Assembly: GCA_009731375.1 (NCBI GenBank)
Contig: BJOX01000028.1
Location: 93,773 to 129,684 of the forward strand
From: Paulinella micropora
Taxonomy: Eukaryota > Cercozoa > Imbricatea > Euglyphida
Direction of reading: 5' to 3'
DNA: 35,912 nucleotides
The notes under the pieces were generated by a model that worked only from the letters and a program-made list of their open reading frames with translations, was not told the origin of the DNA and made no database searches. Position 1 is the first letter of the stretch; each line of letters opens with the position of its first letter. The position numbers were made by a program, and so were the translations under genes. This document shows positions 31,802-35,912 of this stretch, in pieces.

Positions 31802-32026
31802 ATGAGTTGTCGCAAAGGAATGTAGTCCTTGCAAAGGAACGCAGTTTCACATCAAACAGTAATTTGCGTACTGTGCACGTGTCCGGGATGGGAATCACGG
31901 GTAGACTGTGTTCTGGAAAAAAGAAGAGGAGGTAGGACGTTGAAGAAAAAGGCAATCTAGGAATAGAGAGTGGGGAGGATAAGAAAGAAGAGAAAGAAAA
32001 GGAAGCCGTTAGTCCAAGTGTTTTGA
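31802..32026 (-). mobile_element. 225-bp 5'-truncated copy of family A
   Basis: Matches the family A tail (833-1060) with few differences: sense-strand start TCAAAACACTTGG and end GCGACAACTCATC. (GATA)n lies directly on both sides. It carries only noncoding tail sequence and so is a dead 5'-truncated insertion. Confidence 0.88.
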
Positions 32027-32068
32027 TAGATAGATAGATAGATAGATAGGATAGATAGATGGAGATAG

Positions 32069-32099
<31 letters not shown>

Positions 32100-32154
32100 G
32101 ATAGATACATAGATAGATAGATAGATAGATAGAGGGAGCGATGATGAAAGGTGC

Positions 32155-32190
<36 letters not shown>

Positions 32191-32191
32191 T

Positions 32192-32232
<41 letters not shown>

Positions 32233-32415
32233 GGATAGATAGATGGATGGATAGATAGAGGGAGCGATGATGAAAGGTGGGAATACGCGCCTCTTTTTAA
32301 TACAGACATACATACATACAATCATACATACAGAAAGACATACACACATACATACATACATACATACATACATACTTAGATTGATGGATAGATAGATATA
32401 TATATATATATATAT

Positions 32416-32448
<33 letters not shown>

Positions 32449-32723
32449 GAGATAGATGGTTTCATTCTACATCTACCTCCTCTTGATGTTTTATCTTCAG
32501 CTTGCTTATTTCCTTTAGATAGATGGATAGATAGATAGATAGATAGTTGCATATATTCTACATCTTCCTCCTCTTGATGTTTTATTGTCAGCTTGCTCAT
32601 TTCCATTAGATAGATAGATAGATTGATAGATAGATAGATAGATAGATAGATGGTTGCATATATTCTACATCTTCCTCCTCTTGATGTTTTATCGTCAGCT
32701 TGCTCATTTCCTTTAGATAGATG

Positions 32724-32763
<40 letters not shown>
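32027..32763. repeat. (GATA)n with GGGAGCGATGATGAAAGGTG units and three 63-bp units (unit K)
   Basis: GGGAGCGATGATGAAAGGTG occurs at about 32134 and 32260. Unit K (CTCCTCTTGATGTTTTATCG then TCAGCTTGCTCATTTCCTTT, mostly preceded by TTGCATATATTCTACATC) occurs at 32459-32517, 32547-32607 and 32654-32714. Everything between is GATA-type array plus an ACAT and TA stretch at 32305-32417. Confidence 0.87.
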
Positions 32764-32766
<3 letters not shown>

Positions 32767-34032
32767 GAGATATCGACTAATGTCAGAAAAAAGGAGCTTC
32801 TGATTTCGTCAACCAAGGAAGTCTGTAAAGTATTGACCCGATGCCCAGCTAAGCCGTGATGTTTGCACGGAAGGGACTGATACAGGCGATACCAAAGCTC
32901 CCTAGTACCAGGCGGGGCCAGGGCTCGTTCCATAAGCGCCCCTTGCAGAACGAGCTCCCACCTCCATTACAGAGGGCCCAGTAAGCAGATGGAGTTTCGA
33001 GACTGTTCGACAGTCTAGTATAAACCGACAGAGCACTGTGGGTTTTATTCCGGGCTCAACAAGCGAGAAAGGGCACCCTGAGGGAACAGGATTGTGCTTC
33101 CCGTCGCTATTTCGGCATGTGACTCATAGGCGTATGGCTAGGCACACATAAGGCACCCCACCACGGGCCCAGCACACCCACACCATCCCCTAATTCTCTG
33201 TCTGTCGACAGATGGCACCCATTTCAAAACATCAAGCCCAAGGGAGGGTCAGTGACACCTCAAGTGGCCTTGGTTCACTTCGTGGAGTAAGTGATGAGAT
33301 CAACTGATGAGATATCGACTAATGTCAGAAAAAAGGAGCTTCTGATTTCGTCAACCAAGGAAGTCTGTAAAGTATTGACCCGATGCCCAGCTAAGCCGTG
33401 ATGTTTGCACGGAAGGGACTGATACAGGCGATACCAAAGCTCCCTAGTACCAGGCGGGGCCAGGGCTCGTTCCATAAGCGCCCCTTGCAGAACGAGCTCC
33501 CACCTCCATTACAGAGGGCCCAGTAAGCAGATGGAGTTTCGAGACTGTTCGACAGTCTAGTATAAACCGACAGAGCACTGTGGGTTTTATTCCGGGCTCA
33601 ACAAGCGAGAAAGGGCACCCTGAGGGAACAGGATTGTGCTTCCCGTCGCTATTTCGGCATGTGACTCATAGGCGTATGGCTAGGCACACATAAGGCACCC
33701 CACCACGGGCCCAGCACACCCACACCATCCCCTAATTCTCTGTCTGTCGACAGATGGCACCCATTTCAAAACATCAAGCCCAAGGGAGGGTCAGTGACAC
33801 CTCAAGTGGCCTTGGTTCACTTCGTGGAGTAAGTGATGAGATCAACTGATGAGATATCGACTAATGTCAGAAAAAAGGAGCTTCTGATTTCGTCAACCAA
33901 GGAAGTCTGTAAAGTATTGACCCGATGCCCAGCTAAGCCGTGATGTTTGCACGGAAGGGACTGATACAGGCGATACCAAAGCTCCCTAGTACCAGGCGGG
34001 GCCAGGGCTCGTTCCATAAGCGCCCCTTGCAG
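32764..34032 (-). mobile_element. Head-to-tail array of 542-bp family P units
   Basis: Units start (plus-strand GATGAGATATCG) at 32764, 33306 and 33848: two complete 542-bp units, identical as far as I could read, and a third cut at about 34032 where (GATA)n begins. Compared with the ~430-bp plus-strand copies, each unit has ~112 bp more at its sense 5' side, containing the palindrome CTGTCGACAG. The sense strand ends CGATATCTCATC and the next unit begins AGTTGATCTCATC, so head-to-tail junctions fall in nearly matching sequence. Confidence 0.9.
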
Positions 34033-34044
34033 AGATAGATAAAC

Positions 34045-34090
<46 letters not shown>

Positions 34091-34160
34091 TTGCATATAT
34101 TCTACATCTACCTCCTCTTGATGTTTTATCGTCAGCTTTCTCATTTCCTTTAGATAGATG

Positions 34161-34192
<32 letters not shown>

Positions 34193-34265
34193 TATAAATA
34201 GATAGATAGATAGATAGGTAGATAGATAGATAGATATATAGATATATAGATAGATAGATAGATAG

Positions 34266-34315
<50 letters not shown>

Positions 34316-34418
34316 TTGCATATATTCTACATCTACCTCCTGCTTGATGTTTTATTGTCAACTTGCTCATTTCTTTTAGATAGATGGTTAGATAGATAGA
34401 TAGATAGATAGATAGGTG

Positions 34419-34464
<46 letters not shown>

Positions 34465-34516
34465 TACCTCCTCTTGATGTTTTATTGTCAGCTTGCTCAA
34501 TTCCGTCGACAAAAGT
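34033..34516. repeat. (GATA)n with three more unit K copies
   Basis: Unit K at 34091-34152, 34316-34378 (with one inserted G) and a shortened form at 34464-34507. Orientation matches the copies at 32459-32714. Confidence 0.87.
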
Positions 34517-35082
<566 letters not shown>

Positions 35083-35083
<1 letters not shown>

Positions 35084-35335
35084 CAAATCTCAAATCGAGG
35101 ACAACGGATGGACCTGCCACCTTCGACCAATCGAATGCGGGGCTCGCGGCATGGTATCGTTCTCTGTTCATCGATGTTTCCGCGCCTTGGGTTTTTCCCA
35201 TCCCCAATCCAAATCCCTTTGCTTCAAGCTATCCTCCTGCGTAGCTCGTTGCTCTTTTGCGATTTATCGCTCCTGTGCAGTCAAAAATTGGACTAATCTT
35301 CCTCTAGTCCGTATTGGTGACTGCATTCCATCATA
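35083..35335 (+). pseudogene. C-terminal endonuclease fragment of family A
   Basis: Encodes KSQIEDNGWTCHLRPIECGA, RGMVSFSVHRC and the same C-terminus (LPLVRIGDCIPS) as 1140-1395, with a handful of substitutions (N to H, C to F, E to A). It has no start of its own; an apparent open frame upstream is only microsatellite and (GA)n translation. Confidence 0.85.
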
Positions 35336-35648
35336 GCCGTCCAGTGTTGCATAGCCCGGGCTAGGTCCCTGCGGGGGTTTAGGCCTCATACAATGTCATC
35401 ATTGTAGCTTGCGCAAGCTTACGGTGCTCAAAACACTTGGACTAACGGCTTCCTTTTCTTTCTCTTCTTCCTTATCCTCCCACTCTCCATTCCTAGATTG
35501 CCTTTTTCTTCAACGTCCTTCCTCCTCTTCTTTTTCCAGAACACAGTCTACCCGTGATTCCCATCCCGGACACATGCACAGTACACAAATTATTGTTTGA
35601 TGTGAAACTGCGTTCCTTTGCAAGGACTACATTCCTTTTCGATATCTC

Positions 35649-35650
<2 letters not shown>
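35083..35650 (+). mobile_element. 5'-truncated copy of family A, plus strand
   Basis: About 570 bp: the last ~84 codons of the endonuclease plus the full noncoding tail, aligning with 833-1395 inverted. It starts directly from (TCTA)n at TCAAATCTCAAATCG and ends TTTTCGATATCTCATC followed by (TATC)n. A small insertion (GTCCCTGCGGGGGTTTAGG against GTCCCGGGTTTAGG) lies near 35371. Confidence 0.9.

Positions 35651-35912
<262 letters not shown>

Overview
This is a eukaryotic, non-coding, extremely repeat-rich window. I see no intact host gene, tRNA, rRNA or bacterial-type operon. Most bases are microsatellites, mainly (GATA)n/(TCTA)n, with ATGT/ACAT, TA, CT, CA, CAT, AAT, CTA, GAA and CTCCTT tracts. 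Embedded in them are decayed retroelements, miniature inverted-repeat elements and short tandem units. The R2-type reverse transcriptase with a restriction-like endonuclease (RLE) is common in invertebrate and some protist genomes. I infer an invertebrate or protist, but cannot name the species. Several assembly gaps follow long homopolymers.

Layout. 1-4326: (GATA)n, then a minus-strand RLE-type non-LTR retrotransposon (family A) with reverse transcriptase, CCHC knuckle and PD-(D/E)xK-like endonuclease, broken by frameshifts and a stop. 4622-8530: (TCTA)n with short recurring units and two copies of a ~430-bp element (family P). 8529-11450: ATGT/ACAT arrays, a ~770-bp polypyrimidine tract, and nine copies (one at 13.5 kb) of a 38-bp unit. 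10922-15603: a segment present twice on either side of a gap, probably a haplotype or assembly duplication. 14491-23912: a 9.4-kb structure with ~2-kb inverted arms around two divergent degenerate coding relics, one with an AlkB-like 2-oxoglutarate/Fe(II) dioxygenase domain (minus) and one with a zinc-knuckle plus RLE-like nuclease domain (plus). 23972-25857: a deleted second copy of the plus-strand half, carrying a 278-bp MITE. 26108-30678: purine, GATA/GGTA and CTA arrays with more short units, a foldback element and a ~130-bp tandem repeat. 31529-35912: (GATA)n with a truncated family A tail, a head-to-tail array of 542-bp family P units, and a second family A 3' end at the right edge pointing outward.

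How it fits together. All four family A copies and all family P copies run, on their own sense strand, into (ATCT)n, and both families end in nearly the same sequence, CGAYATCTCATCTATC. This suggests a non-LTR retrotransposon that targets a tetranucleotide microsatellite and mobilises a non-autonomous partner with the same 3' end. The inverted-arm structure, which pairs AlkB-like and RLE-like relics and shows no recognisable reverse transcriptase, is the other part most worth follow-up.
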